Positions 18,595-26,883 of a stretch of 64,000 bases of DNA are shown one piece after another. The stretch spans positions 62,001 to 126,000 of the forward strand of contig CAISPO010000037.1 of assembly GCA_903887415.1 (NCBI GenBank), given 5' to 3'. The notes under the pieces were generated by a model. That model was not told the origin of the DNA and did not search any database. It saw nothing but the letters and a program-made list of their open reading frames with translations. A program made the position numbers and the translations under genes. Every line of letters begins with the position of its first letter. Within the stretch, counting starts at the first letter, position 1. The DNA is from an uncultured Bacteroidota bacterium. Its GTDB lineage: Bacteria; Bacteroidota; Bacteroidia; Chitinophagales; Chitinophagaceae.

Positions 18595-19260
18595 TTATCG
18601 AGTCTTATATCCCGTTTTACAATCAATGATACCGCTCACCTTTTTAATGCCAGATGTGTTTGATACCCACATCTGGTAATTGCCTTTAATTGCATTGCCC
18701 CTACCTGGCTTACTGGATGATTCGGTAATATTAACTACTGCACTATCTACAGAATATTTTTGTCCACCGTTAAAAGATTCTTTGAAAGCGCTTGTTAACT
18801 CACTTATGTCAACGGTATCTCGGGAAGCGCTGCCAGCCATTTGTGAAGTTGGGCCACTCTTTTCTCGATAAGTGCCGATGCCGTTTGCGGGCCCGATAGC
18901 GCCTGCAATTGTCAGGAATATTGGGAAAGCTGGTGAACTGTTAATTGTCAACGTGAATATTGAAGTATTGCCTGTTTTGATGATGTCACAGTAATAGTCC
19001 AGAGTGTCTGAGGGGGTGGGATGGATTTTAACTATTTTCTTCGCAAACCTTCCGGTGCCCGTTCCTTCAGTAGTGATGTCAGGCTTGCCTTGCGCGTCCT
19101 CTGATGGCGCAATCGTTCCGCCTTCAAAGCCCATAATTTGAGAGAAAGTATCGGTATAAGTCGCACCATTATCGGTAACGGTAATAATATTTACTGAAGG
19201 TTTGTTGTTGCAGGATATTATCAACAGGACTCCTAAAAAAGGTAGTAACAGCTTTTTCAT
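18595..19260 (-). CDS. Lipoprotein of unknown function
   Basis: A 221-residue protein with a clear lipoprotein signal (MKKLLLPFLGVLLIISC, cysteine 17). The mature part has beta-type sequence (FTLTINSSPAFPIFLTIAGAIG, YSVDSAVVNITESSSKPGRGNAIKGNYQMWV) and no motif I can name. It is transcribed divergently from the large barrel gene; the promoter-like AGTATATTTAACCCT string at 19275-19291 lies just upstream. Its last codons approach the right inverted repeat of the GIY-YIG unit. Probably a periplasm-facing lipoprotein. Confidence 0.75.
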   Translation of the reverse strand: MKKLLLPFLGVLLIISCNNKPSVNIITVTDNGATYTDTFSQIMGFEGGTIAPSEDAQGKPDITTEGTGTGRFAKKIVKIHPTPSDTLDYYCDIIKTGNTSIFTLTINSSPAFPIFLTIAGAIGPANGIGTYREKSGPTSQMAGSASRDTVDISELTSAFKESFNGGQKYSVDSAVVNITESSSKPGRGNAIKGNYQMWVSNTSGIKKVSGIIDCKTGYKTR

Positions 19261-19274
19261 CTTACGGATTTTTG

Positions 19275-19291
19275 AGGGTTAAATATACTGC
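19275..19291 (-). promoter_or_regulatory. Promoter-like GTATATTTAACCCT motif upstream of the lipoprotein gene
   Basis: On the minus strand, GCAGTATATTTAACCCT lies 15-31 bases before the ATG at 19260. It is nearly identical to the motif at 7808-7824, also ahead of an envelope-protein gene. Confidence 0.35.
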
Positions 19292-19416
19292 TAATGAATG
19301 GCCTGGGCCTGAAAATTAACCTTATTTAACGATTGCCACGGATTTGGATAAAGCGCTATACCCCTATCTTCGCAAGACTTATTTTTTTTCACAGAGAGGA
19401 GTTATTTATATTAAAG

Positions 19417-21849
19417 ATGAAAGGATTTTTTCTGCTCCTTTGCGTGATGTGCTGCACCTGTGCATATGGCCAGGGGGGCGTAAAGATCATAGGGAAAATA
19501 AAAGATGCGACAACACATGCTGCTATTGAGTATGCTACCATAACCGTAGCAGACCGGTCTTCTAAAAAAGTTATCAACGGTGCTTCATCCGACAGTACCG
19601 GCGCCTTTATCGTCACCGGCATTCAGCCCGGGTTGTACACGATCACCGTTGACTTTATTGGTTATAAGAAACAAATTATCGATAGCGTTGCAGTAGGTAA
19701 TAGCAAGGTGTCCTTAAAAACCATTTCACTAACTGGTGCCGGCAAAGTGCTGGACGCTGTTACGGTCACTGCAAGCGGGCCGGTGATTGAGAACAAGCTA
19801 GACAAGATCGTGTACAATGCGGCAAACGATATTACTTCGCAGGGAGGCCTGGCGCTGGATGTGCTGAAGAAAGTGCCGCAAGTGAATGTAGATATAGACG
19901 GCAATGTGGAGCTGCAGGGAAATTCCGATATCCGTTTCCTGATCAATGGAAAGCCGTCAAGTGTATTCGGAAGCAGCATAACCGATGCGCTATCGGCCAT
20001 ACCGGCCAGCCAGATAAAGAGCATAGAGGTAATTACCAGTCCCGGCGCTAAGTATGACGCACAAGGCACAGGCGGCATCATCAACATTATTTTGAAGGAC
20101 AACAAAATGCAGGGCATCAATGGCAGCATTAACCTATCCGGAGGAACGAGGCTGGAGAATGGCTCTGCAAACCTGAACTACCGGCATAACAATTCTGGCG
20201 TAAATGTTTTCTTTAGCGGTAATGCGCAACTTGTATCGCGTACCCCTACTACCCAGGACCGGTCCTCATTCGACTCAGCGGCGAATGCGACTAATCATCT
20301 GATACAAGATGGCTATACCGATCTGACGAGGGATGGATACCAGGCAGGGGCCGGACTTGACTGGAATATTTCCAAACACGACAATATTACGGCTGGGGTG
20401 AGCCTCAACCATTTTGAAAATACCAGCCAAGGAGTTACCAATGTGCAACAGGACACAGCTGGCAGCTCAGCGCCGAGTATCAACAGCAGCCGGTATTCTT
20501 ACAATCATTTTCAAACCAATTCGTTCGATTGGAGCCTTAATTATAAAAAGACGTTTAAGAAGGAAGGCGAAGAGCTTAATATCTTGTATAGCGCCTCGAG
20601 TGGGGCGCCGGTAACTTACTTCCAGCAGGCGAGCACTTATGTTGGAGCAGGTGCACCGTTTACTGGCTCAGCCAGCAATAATCCCGGCACTGATATCAGC
20701 AGTAATATCTCCGTTGATTATACGCTCCCGATAAAAGAACATTTCATCCTGGAAACAGGCGTAAAAACGACGCTGCAAAACATAACGAGTACAGCAGACG
20801 TGACCGCTTTGCAGCCGGCTACGCAAACATATGTATCTAATCCAAACCAGTCGTACAATCTGGACTATGATATGCGGGTGTATGCCGGATATCTTTCTGC
20901 TTCCTTTCCGCTGACCAATTTTTTGAAAGTGAAGGCAGGAGCGCGGTATGAGTATACGGATACGAAAATTGATTTTCCGAACACCAGCATTCCAGCGTAT
21001 GGTACCGTAGTGCCATCGGCAATACTTTCTCACGATTTTAAAAATAACCAGTTCATAAAGTTGTCTTATACACGACGTATAGAGCGGCCGACCTACCGGG
21101 ATGTAAACCCTTTTCTGAATTTCGCTGATCCATATAATATCACTACCGGCAATCCGCTTCTGAAACCTGAGATCGGGAATAACTTCGAGTTCGGGTACAA
21201 TAAATCATTTGGTAAGGGCAGCAATATTTATGCGGCATTGATAGAGCGCATCAATAGCCAGGACCATAAGCAGGTGACTACTCTTCACCAGACTTTTGAT
21301 TCTGTCTATAGCAACGTTTCGGTGACCGATGTTGAGAACATAGGTACAGAATATAATGCAGGCGTGAATGTTTCCGGTTCATGGTCTATCAAGGACAAAC
21401 TTACGCTACGGAGCAATGTATTTTTTATGCACCGGCACAGCGTGGGGCTTTTACCCGGCGATAATGCCGATGGGAACAGGTTCAGGACAAATCTGAATGC
21501 CACCTATCAATTGCCGCATAACCTGGTGACGGAAGCCTTTGGTAATTACAATGCTGCGACAATCAACATTCAGGGCCGTACACCGCAGTCTATTACCTAT
21601 ACGCTGGCATTCAGGAAACAATTCTGGAAGAAGAACGCAAGTGTGGGGGTAACAGCGACAAACTTGTTTAATGAGTACACAAGGCAGGTAGCCACGATAA
21701 CTGCGGCTGACTATAGCTCATATACTATACGTATGCTGCCTTACCGGTCGGTGGGGATCAGTGTTATGTATAAGTTTGGAAAACTGGAATTCAAAAAAGA
21801 CAAAGAAGATGATTCTTATTTGAATAATCCGCCGAGCATGGGGAGTTAG
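19417..21849 (+). CDS. TonB-receptor-like outer-membrane protein (CarboxypepD_reg-like + OMP_b-brl_3)
   Basis: I take the ATG at 19417 (MKGFFLLLCVMCCTCAYGQ, a good signal peptide), giving 810 residues; an upstream in-frame ATG at 19333 would place 28 residues before the signal. Residues about 22-110 form a carboxypeptidase-regulatory-like beta sandwich (IIGKIKDATTHAAIEYATITV, GLYTITVDFIGYKK). A plug-like region follows (VLKKVPQVNVDIDGNVELQG..., IKSIEVITSPGAKYDAQGTGGIINIIL) and then a large C-terminal barrel ending in MYKFGKLEFKKD. This architecture is the OMP_b-brl_3 group of Bacteroidota. It is related to TonB-dependent transporters, but no TonB box is evident. Substrate unknown. Confidence 0.88.
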   Translation: MKGFFLLLCVMCCTCAYGQGGVKIIGKIKDATTHAAIEYATITVADRSSKKVINGASSDSTGAFIVTGIQPGLYTITVDFIGYKKQIIDSVAVGNSKVSLKTISLTGAGKVLDAVTVTASGPVIENKLDKIVYNAANDITSQGGLALDVLKKVPQVNVDIDGNVELQGNSDIRFLINGKPSSVFGSSITDALSAIPASQIKSIEVITSPGAKYDAQGTGGIINIILKDNKMQGINGSINLSGGTRLENGSANLNYRHNNSGVNVFFSGNAQLVSRTPTTQDRSSFDSAANATNHLIQDGYTDLTRDGYQAGAGLDWNISKHDNITAGVSLNHFENTSQGVTNVQQDTAGSSAPSINSSRYSYNHFQTNSFDWSLNYKKTFKKEGEELNILYSASSGAPVTYFQQASTYVGAGAPFTGSASNNPGTDISSNISVDYTLPIKEHFILETGVKTTLQNITSTADVTALQPATQTYVSNPNQSYNLDYDMRVYAGYLSASFPLTNFLKVKAGARYEYTDTKIDFPNTSIPAYGTVVPSAILSHDFKNNQFIKLSYTRRIERPTYRDVNPFLNFADPYNITTGNPLLKPEIGNNFEFGYNKSFGKGSNIYAALIERINSQDHKQVTTLHQTFDSVYSNVSVTDVENIGTEYNAGVNVSGSWSIKDKLTLRSNVFFMHRHSVGLLPGDNADGNRFRTNLNATYQLPHNLVTEAFGNYNAATINIQGRTPQSITYTLAFRKQFWKKNASVGVTATNLFNEYTRQVATITAADYSSYTIRMLPYRSVGISVMYKFGKLEFKKDKEDDSYLNNPPSMGS

Positions 21850-21903
21850 AAGGGAGCCTATCAATGTTTGTCAATAATTTGTTGTTACAAGAAATTACCA
21901 TAC

Positions 21904-21934
21904 TTGTTTTAATAAAAAAACTTAACTAATTTTG
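21904..21934 (+). promoter_or_regulatory. Promoter of the higBA module (TTG-N20-TAATTTTG)
   Basis: TTG at 21904-21906, a 20-base spacer, then TAATTTTG at 21927-21934: a good match to the Bacteroidota consensus, 19 bases before the toxin ATG. An inverted repeat AACTA-N12-TAGTT (21924-21945) overlaps the -7 box and is a plausible operator. Confidence 0.65.
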
Positions 21935-21953
21935 ATAAACTAGTTGCTGTTAA

Positions 21954-22265
21954 ATGGTTATTAAATTCAATAGTGAATACCTGGAGTTGCTTGCAATAGG
22001 CGGAAAAGTGAAAGGTAAACCAAGGTATGATGCTGAAGTAATACTTAAATACCGGAAGACGTTAAAGAAACTGGAAGTGATGCCCAATACAGCCGGATTA
22101 AGGCAATTACGGAGTTTGAATTTTGAGGCATTAAAAGGCGACTTGGTTGGTTTGTATTCAGTAAGAGTAGATTATAGGTATCGCTTACTGTTTACGATAG
22201 AAAAAGACCTGGTAACTATAACTGAAATAATAGTGATAGAAGACTTGAATAACCATTATCAATAA
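21954..22265 (+). CDS. higB: RelE/HigB-family toxin
   Basis: A 103-residue protein with the RelE/ParE-type layout: an N-terminal strand, two helices (AEVILKYRKTLKKLEVM) and a C-terminal sheet containing LVGLYSVRVDYRYRLLFTIE and VTITEIIVIED. The phrase RVDYRYRLLF, with several arginines, fits the RNA-binding face of HigB-like ribosome-dependent mRNases. It precedes an XRE antitoxin by seven bases, and toxin-first order is characteristic of higBA modules. Cytoplasmic. Its own promoter has an inverted repeat over the -7 box, consistent with autorepression. Confidence 0.88.
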   Translation: MVIKFNSEYLELLAIGGKVKGKPRYDAEVILKYRKTLKKLEVMPNTAGLRQLRSLNFEALKGDLVGLYSVRVDYRYRLLFTIEKDLVTITEIIVIEDLNNHYQ

Positions 22266-22272
22266 ATATGTG

Positions 22273-22581
22273 ATGAGAAAAGGGAAAGTATTAAGCGCAA
22301 CCGGAGCAGAAATTAAGGTCAACGTATCTCTTCATCCTGGGGAGGTATTGGCTGAAGAACTGGCGGAGCGAGGTGAGGTGAAGTCTGCTTTTGCAATGAG
22401 AATAGGCATGTATCCATCGCATTTCAGCAATTTACTGAAAGGGAAAAGAGATGTTTCTGCGAGTATCGCTGTCAAATTGGAAGAGGAACTGAAGGTGCCA
22501 GCGGAGTTTTGGCTGGGGCTGCAAATGGATTATGACCTGCTCCATGAAAGGGAGCGGATAAATGGGTTGATGGCGCATTAG
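22273..22581 (+). CDS. higA: HigA-family XRE antitoxin
   Basis: A 102-residue helix-turn-helix antitoxin. HPGEVLAEELAERG opens the HigA-type XRE domain, KSAFAMRIGMYPSHFSNLLKGKRDVS is the helix-turn-helix, and VPAEFWLGLQMDYDL is the characteristic HigA end. The ATG at 22273 is chosen; the GTG directly before it (22270) is possible. It would neutralise the preceding toxin and, with it, repress the operon through the AACTA/TAGTT operator (inference). Confidence 0.9.
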   Translation: MRKGKVLSATGAEIKVNVSLHPGEVLAEELAERGEVKSAFAMRIGMYPSHFSNLLKGKRDVSASIAVKLEEELKVPAEFWLGLQMDYDLLHERERINGLMAH

Positions 22582-22825
22582 TAATATTTAAGCCAACTTT
22601 TCAGGTAATAAAAGCTGTCTTAAGTATAATAAGTGTTTACACTGAACATCTGCAGTCCCTGGGACCCGGATTTTGGAAAAGCTAAGTAAGGTATGTTGGG
22701 TTGTTTTGTATTTATTTTTGACAATATTGTATTTTAACCATTTAAACGAGTCAGTAAAGGAATTGACTACCAATCAGAGGAAACAGACAACCACGTATAT
22801 TACGCAAATTTTAAATTTTGAAAGT

Positions 22826-22933
22826 ATGACTATAAAAGCAAGCGAGTTCATTTACGTCAAAGAAACAATCATAACAACAAAATCCGAAAGGCCAACAAAA
22901 TCCGAAAGCCATTATATATACTGCCGCTCCTAA
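22826..22933 (+). CDS. Possible 35-residue small protein ending at a terminator
   Basis: ATG at 22826 opens MTIKASEFIYVKETIITT..., a Lys/Thr/Glu-rich peptide whose stop lies inside the stem of a rho-independent terminator. Upstream sequence is AT-rich, but no clean promoter could be fixed. It could equally be a non-coding RNA or noise; I do not recognise the peptide. Confidence 0.3.
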   Translation: MTIKASEFIYVKETIITTKSERPTKSESHYIYCRS

Positions 22934-22955
22934 AAAGGGGCGGTTGTTATTTTAT
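22924..22955 (+). terminator. Rho-independent terminator
   Basis: CCGCTCC pairs with GGGGCGG across a TAAAAA loop (one G-T pair), followed by TTGTTATTTTAT. It shows that something is transcribed in 22.6-22.9 kb, either higBA read-through or the small ORF. Confidence 0.6.
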
Positions 22956-23018
22956 CAATTTATATAGCTAAGCTAAAATTGGATTATTGCAACAGGGCTC
23001 AATAACCAATACCTCCCC

Positions 23019-23049
23019 TTTGAATAACCCCTTTATACCCGTAACTTCG
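23019..23049 (+). promoter_or_regulatory. Promoter of prfA (TTTG-N19-TAACTTCG)
   Basis: TTTG at 23019-23022, a 19-base spacer and TAACTTCG at 23042-23049, one base off TAnnTTTG; the ATG follows 27 bases later. Confidence 0.6.
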
Positions 23050-23076
23050 CAGCCTTTAAATTACATTTAATTACAA

Positions 23077-24162
23077 ATGAGTTCCATAGTAGATAAACTG
23101 GAGGCAATTAAGGCGAGGTTTGATGACCTGGGGGTGGCACTCACGAATCCTGAGGTGGTGAATGACAATAAGCGCTTCTCGGCAATAAGCAAGGAATACC
23201 GTAAGCTGGAGAAAATAGTGGATGTTTATAAAACGTACCGGACCTGTGTGGATAGCCTGGATTTTGCAAGGGAAGTGCTGGAAACAGAAAGTGACGAAGA
23301 CCTGCGGTCGCTGGCGAAAGAAGACCTGGAAAAGCTGGAGCTGCAAAAGGAACAACTGGAAACAGATATACGTAACCTGCTGATACCTAAAGACCCGCAG
23401 GACGAGAAAAATGCTATTATAGAAATACGTGCGGGTACCGGTGGCGATGAGGCGAGCATATTTGCGGGAGACCTGCTGAGAATGTACACCAGGTATTGCG
23501 AGCGCAGAGGCTGGAAAGTAGCGTTGGTGTCGGAGACAGAAGGTACGGTGGGGGGCTATAAGGAAATACAATTGGAAGTAGTAGGTGAAGATGTATATGG
23601 TGTGCTGAAGTTTGAGAGCGGGGTACACCGGGTGCAGCGTGTGCCAGCTACCGAGGCTAGCGGCCGGGTGCATACATCGGCAGCTACGGTAGCGGTGATG
23701 CCAGAGGCGGAGGAGATAGACTTCGAGCTGAAAGACAGCGACCTGAAAATGGAAACAGCGCGCAGCGGCGGGGCAGGCGGCCAGAACGTGAACAAAGTAG
23801 AAACAAAAGTGATACTGACACACATACCTACCGGTACTGTGATCACTTGCCAGACGGAGCGCTCGCAGCTAGGCAACCGCGATAAGGCTACTTCTATGAT
23901 GCGGACGAGGCTATATGAGGAGCAGGTGCGCAAACAGGAAGACGAGATAAGCCGCAGGCGAAAAAGCCTTGTGAGCACCGGCGACCGGAGTGCCAAGATC
24001 AGGACGTATAACTATCCGCAGGGGCGAATCACGGACCACCGGATAAATATGACGATCTATGCGCTTGATGACTTTATGAACGGGAATATACAGGATATGC
24101 TGGATGCGCTGCAGTTTGCCGAGAATGCAGAGAAGATGCAGGCGGGGGAAACGGTAATTTAA
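23077..24162 (+). CDS. prfA: Peptide chain release factor 1
   Basis: A 361-residue class I release factor that reads UAA/UAG and triggers peptide release. The peptidyl-transferase motif GGQ appears in [15 protein letters not shown], and the stop-codon-reading tripeptide PAT in [14 protein letters not shown], which marks RF1 rather than RF2 (SPF). The C-terminal [23 protein letters not shown] is also RF1-type. Length and start are normal. Its own promoter lies upstream, and a low-complexity AATTCGACAATT string follows the stop. Confidence 0.97.
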   Translation: MSSIVDKLEAIKARFDDLGVALTNPEVVNDNKRFSAISKEYRKLEKIVDVYKTYRTCVDSLDFAREVLETESDEDLRSLAKEDLEKLELQKEQLETDIRNLLIPKDPQDEKNAIIEIRAGTGGDEASIFAGDLLRMYTRYCERRGWKVALVSETEGTVGGYKEIQLEVVGEDVYGVLKFESGVHRVQRVPATEASGRVHTSAATVAVMPEAEEIDFELKDSDLKMETARSGGAGGQNVNKVETKVILTHIPTGTVITCQTERSQLGNRDKATSMMRTRLYEEQVRKQEDEISRRRKSLVSTGDRSAKIRTYNYPQGRITDHRINMTIYALDDFMNGNIQDMLDALQFAENAEKMQAGETVI

Positions 24163-24206
24163 TTCGACAATTCGACAATTTGAAAATGAGGTAATTTGAA
24201 TAATGC
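24163..24206. repeat. Low-complexity string after prfA
   Basis: AATTCGACAATTCGACAATTTG followed by degenerate GGTAATTTGAATAATG units starts at the prfA stop. It belongs to the same loose class of simple AT-rich strings as those at 44701-44733 and 35097-35140. Confidence 0.45.
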
Positions 24207-24251
24207 AATTAAGAGCGTGTTACAACGTTATAAACTTACTAATACTTAAAA

Positions 24252-25223
24252 ATGACAAACACATCCTTTGACCTGGTGGATATTATCAGGACGATACAGA
24301 AAAGAAGACGCTTTATTATGCTGATGACTGTTGTGGCAATAGCGCTCGGCGGCGCTTTCTTGCTGGTAAGGCATACCAAGTACAAAGCGGAGGCCAACTT
24401 CTTTGTTAATAACCCGCTTTATGGCGACCGCAGCACACTGTTCCGGTCGCAGGATACGCGTTATGTGGACTACTTTGGCGGAGATGATGATGTGGACAAG
24501 ATAATGGCCTTTGCCAACTCGGATACAGTGAGAGACCGGATCATACGGAATTGTGACTTCGATGTGATCTACAAACCACTAAATATTAATGACCCGAAAG
24601 ACCATGCCAAACTGATGAACATCTTCAGTAAAAATTTCAACCTGAAGCGGACAGAATACAAGGATATATCGCTGACCTATATAGACCGGGACCCGGTAGT
24701 GGCCGCAAATGTTGCGAACATGTCGGTAAAAGTGCTGGAAGAGACCTACCGGCATTATTACAACGCAGTAAAAACAAGCATTTATACCTCCATCAATGAC
24801 AAGGTAACCCAACTAGACAGCGCTATCAATGTACTTACCGATTCATTGGCAACAATGCGTGACCAGTACGGAATATACTCCCTGATAAGCCCGGCGCGCC
24901 GGGATGTTATGGCAGGCGAGATGAAGGGAGGCGGTAAAGGTTATGGCCGGGCGATAGAGCAGATACAGAATGTAGAATCAGTGAAAGACCAGTTAGTGAC
25001 TGACCGCGCACATTATATCTCTGCTTTAAATGAGTTTTCCGCTACGGAGAACAACGCGATGCAGTTTCTGAAGGTGATAACAAGGGCGCTGCCGCCTACA
25101 TCGCCTACGGGTGCCGGACCTGTTATTGTATTGGCTGCAGCAGCTTTTCTTGGTTTGTTTTTCAGCAGCGTATATGTTTTGATGATGGCCTATTTCCGCA
25201 AGCTCAATGCGGTAGTGAGGTAG
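24252..25223 (+). CDS. Wzz-like polysaccharide chain-length/co-polymerase protein
   Basis: A 323-residue inner-membrane protein with two transmembrane segments (about 22-41, FIMLMTVVAIALGGAFLLV; about 290-312, GPVIVLAAAAFLGLFFSSVYVLMMAY) enclosing a periplasmic domain. The start SFDLVDIIRTIQKRR followed by KYKAEANFFVNN is the Wzz (PF02706) N-terminus, and a coiled-coil-like region lies near 185-270. No C-terminal tyrosine kinase domain is fused. It is followed by an O-antigen ligase/polymerase homologue, so the pair probably works on export and length control of a surface polysaccharide (inference). Confidence 0.82.
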   Translation: MTNTSFDLVDIIRTIQKRRRFIMLMTVVAIALGGAFLLVRHTKYKAEANFFVNNPLYGDRSTLFRSQDTRYVDYFGGDDDVDKIMAFANSDTVRDRIIRNCDFDVIYKPLNINDPKDHAKLMNIFSKNFNLKRTEYKDISLTYIDRDPVVAANVANMSVKVLEETYRHYYNAVKTSIYTSINDKVTQLDSAINVLTDSLATMRDQYGIYSLISPARRDVMAGEMKGGGKGYGRAIEQIQNVESVKDQLVTDRAHYISALNEFSATENNAMQFLKVITRALPPTSPTGAGPVIVLAAAAFLGLFFSSVYVLMMAYFRKLNAVVR

Positions 25224-25250
25224 TACCCCATGATGCATTCTATCAGAAAT

Positions 25251-25284
25251 TTGGTTGTGAACTGATTTTTCAATTTTACTTTTG
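25251..25284 (+). promoter_or_regulatory. Strong promoter-like element overlapping the O-antigen ligase start
   Basis: TTG at 25255-25257, a 19-base spacer and TACTTTTG at 25277-25284. The last three bases of the -7 box are the very TTG that opens the downstream ORF. Confidence 0.55.
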
Positions 25285-26748
25285 CCTATAACGAGCAACA
25301 TACGGAATAAATGGTTTGACGTTGCGGCTTTTTCCGTGCTGTTTGCGACCGTAATTGTATTTGCACTTACCGGCAGCTACTTTGTGCTGGCCGCACCATT
25401 TGTTTTTTTATGGGCTGTACTTTTGGGCGTAAACTGGAAAACCGCGTACTGGATATTCCTGTTCACGATCCCCGCATCTATACAGATCAATTTTGCGGGG
25501 GATACCATGTCTATTACACTGCCAGACCAGCCCCTGATGTGGTCTTTTCTGCTGATGTTCCTGCTGATATGGGCAAGTAACCCTTACATTATACCGAAAT
25601 GGTGGTGGCGTGACCCGCTGGTGCTGGTAGTAACGCTGCAATTCCTTTGGACCATTGTTGCGGTTGTATGTTCTAAGATGATCTTTTTCTCCTTAAAATT
25701 CCTGCTTGCCAAGACGTGGCTGCTGGTTTGTTTTTTCATTTTGCCTATCTGGATATTCCGGGAGAAAAAAGATTTTATCAAAGGGTTCGTGCTGCTGCTG
25801 ATACCCATGCTTATAACGGTATTAGTGATACTGGTACACCATGCCATGCTCGGCTTCCGGTTTGATATGGTCCAAAAGTCCATGAGCGGATTGTATTATA
25901 ACCATGTGGATTATTCTACGGTTATATCCATGTTTTTTCCTTTGCTTCTGATCGCAGTGCCGCTTACCAAGGGCAGGCATATTTTTATACGGGGCGGGCT
26001 TATTGTTATCATTCTCCTGTTTATTGCGGGCATTGCGTTTGCGTACGCACGTGCAGCTGTAATAGGCGTGGTCTTTGCTGTTGTGATCGGTATTGCCATG
26101 CGAATGCGGCTGGTGAATTTTGTGATGCCCGCGTTTTACGGCCTGATCATCCTGCTCGTAAGCTACATGGTGCAGAACAATAAGTATATCGACTTCAGGC
26201 CCGATTACAACAACACCTACATGCACAAAAATTTTACCGACCATGTGATCTCCACATTCCGCGGTAAAGACATGTCTTCGATGGAGCGGCTGTACCGGTG
26301 GATAGCCGCTATAAGAATGAGCAAGGACCGCCCGCTGACGGGGTACGGGCCACGTGCGTTCTATTATAATTATAAGCCGTATGCGGTTACTTCGTTCCGC
26401 ACCTATGTGAGCCGGAACCCCGAGCAGTCAACCACGCACAATTACTTTCTGTACATGCTGGTGGAGCAGGGATGGCCGGCGATGATACTTTATGCCATAC
26501 TTATGGTGCTGATCTTTGCCAAGGCGCAAAAAATATACCACCGGTTCAAAGACCGGTTCTACCGGCATGTTACCATAGGCCTTGCTATGACTATAGCGGT
26601 AGGGTTTATCAATAACTTTTTCTCGGAGCTGATAGAGACGCATAAGGTAGCGGCGCTGTTTTTCATTCCGCTGGTGCTGCTGGTGATCCTTGACCGCAAA
26701 AGCCGGGAGGAAGCGGGTGAGGAGGGTGTGTCGCAGAATCTCTCGTAA
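25282..26748 (+). CDS. O-antigen ligase / Wzy-type polymerase family membrane protein
   Basis: Up to 488 residues with about ten to twelve transmembrane segments and a large periplasmic loop (about 280-380) that contains the Wzy_C/WaaL-like pattern: RLYRWIAAIRMSKDRPLTGYGPRAFYYNYKPYA and ESTTHNYFLYMLVEQGWPAMILYAIL, with the conserved T-H-N-x-F/Y. Family members join or polymerise lipid-linked glycans in the inner membrane. No ATG is available near the N-terminus; the TTG at 25282 is used here but coincides with a promoter -7 box, so GTG at 25336 is an alternative. It follows the Wzz-like gene by 58 bases. Confidence 0.85.
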   Translation: MPITSNIRNKWFDVAAFSVLFATVIVFALTGSYFVLAAPFVFLWAVLLGVNWKTAYWIFLFTIPASIQINFAGDTMSITLPDQPLMWSFLLMFLLIWASNPYIIPKWWWRDPLVLVVTLQFLWTIVAVVCSKMIFFSLKFLLAKTWLLVCFFILPIWIFREKKDFIKGFVLLLIPMLITVLVILVHHAMLGFRFDMVQKSMSGLYYNHVDYSTVISMFFPLLLIAVPLTKGRHIFIRGGLIVIILLFIAGIAFAYARAAVIGVVFAVVIGIAMRMRLVNFVMPAFYGLIILLVSYMVQNNKYIDFRPDYNNTYMHKNFTDHVISTFRGKDMSSMERLYRWIAAIRMSKDRPLTGYGPRAFYYNYKPYAVTSFRTYVSRNPEQSTTHNYFLYMLVEQGWPAMILYAILMVLIFAKAQKIYHRFKDRFYRHVTIGLAMTIAVGFINNFFSELIETHKVAALFFIPLVLLVILDRKSREEAGEEGVSQNLS

Positions 26749-26761
26749 AGGCAAAAAAGGG

Positions 26762-26824
26762 TCTCTCGCAAAGGCGCCAAGCTCGCAATTCACTCATTTC
26801 GTTTTTAAGGTCGCCAAGCGCGAG
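26762..26824. repeat. 63-base dispersed element, copy B
   Basis: Starts TCTCTCGCAAAGGCGCC and ends TCGCCAAGCGCGAG, same length and layout as 7881-7943 and 39955-40017. It starts 14 bases after the ligase stop, in a convergent gap. Confidence 0.8.
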
Positions 26825-26883
26825 TAAAGGATTTTTGCAAACATAAGAGCCGCAAACCCGCCTCTCGGGTTGGGGAGCTAAAA

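Larger units (their letters stand above)
22582..23076. other. Intergenic region between higA and prfA
   Basis: About 495 bases. It holds a weak small ORF (22826-22933), a hairpin terminator (22924-22955) and the prfA promoter (23019-23049). A longer reading of the same frame from a TTG at 22673 contains a hydrophobic stretch but has no other support. Confidence 0.5.

Noticed and set aside
22673-22933. 86-residue frame from a TTG with a hydrophobic stretch
   Set aside because: Weak start, low-complexity AT-rich coding and no homology I can recognise; only the shorter ATG form is listed, at low confidence.
23071-23823. 250-residue open frame antisense to prfA
   Set aside because: Full overlap with an unambiguous release-factor gene and an implausible Cys/Phe/His-rich composition.
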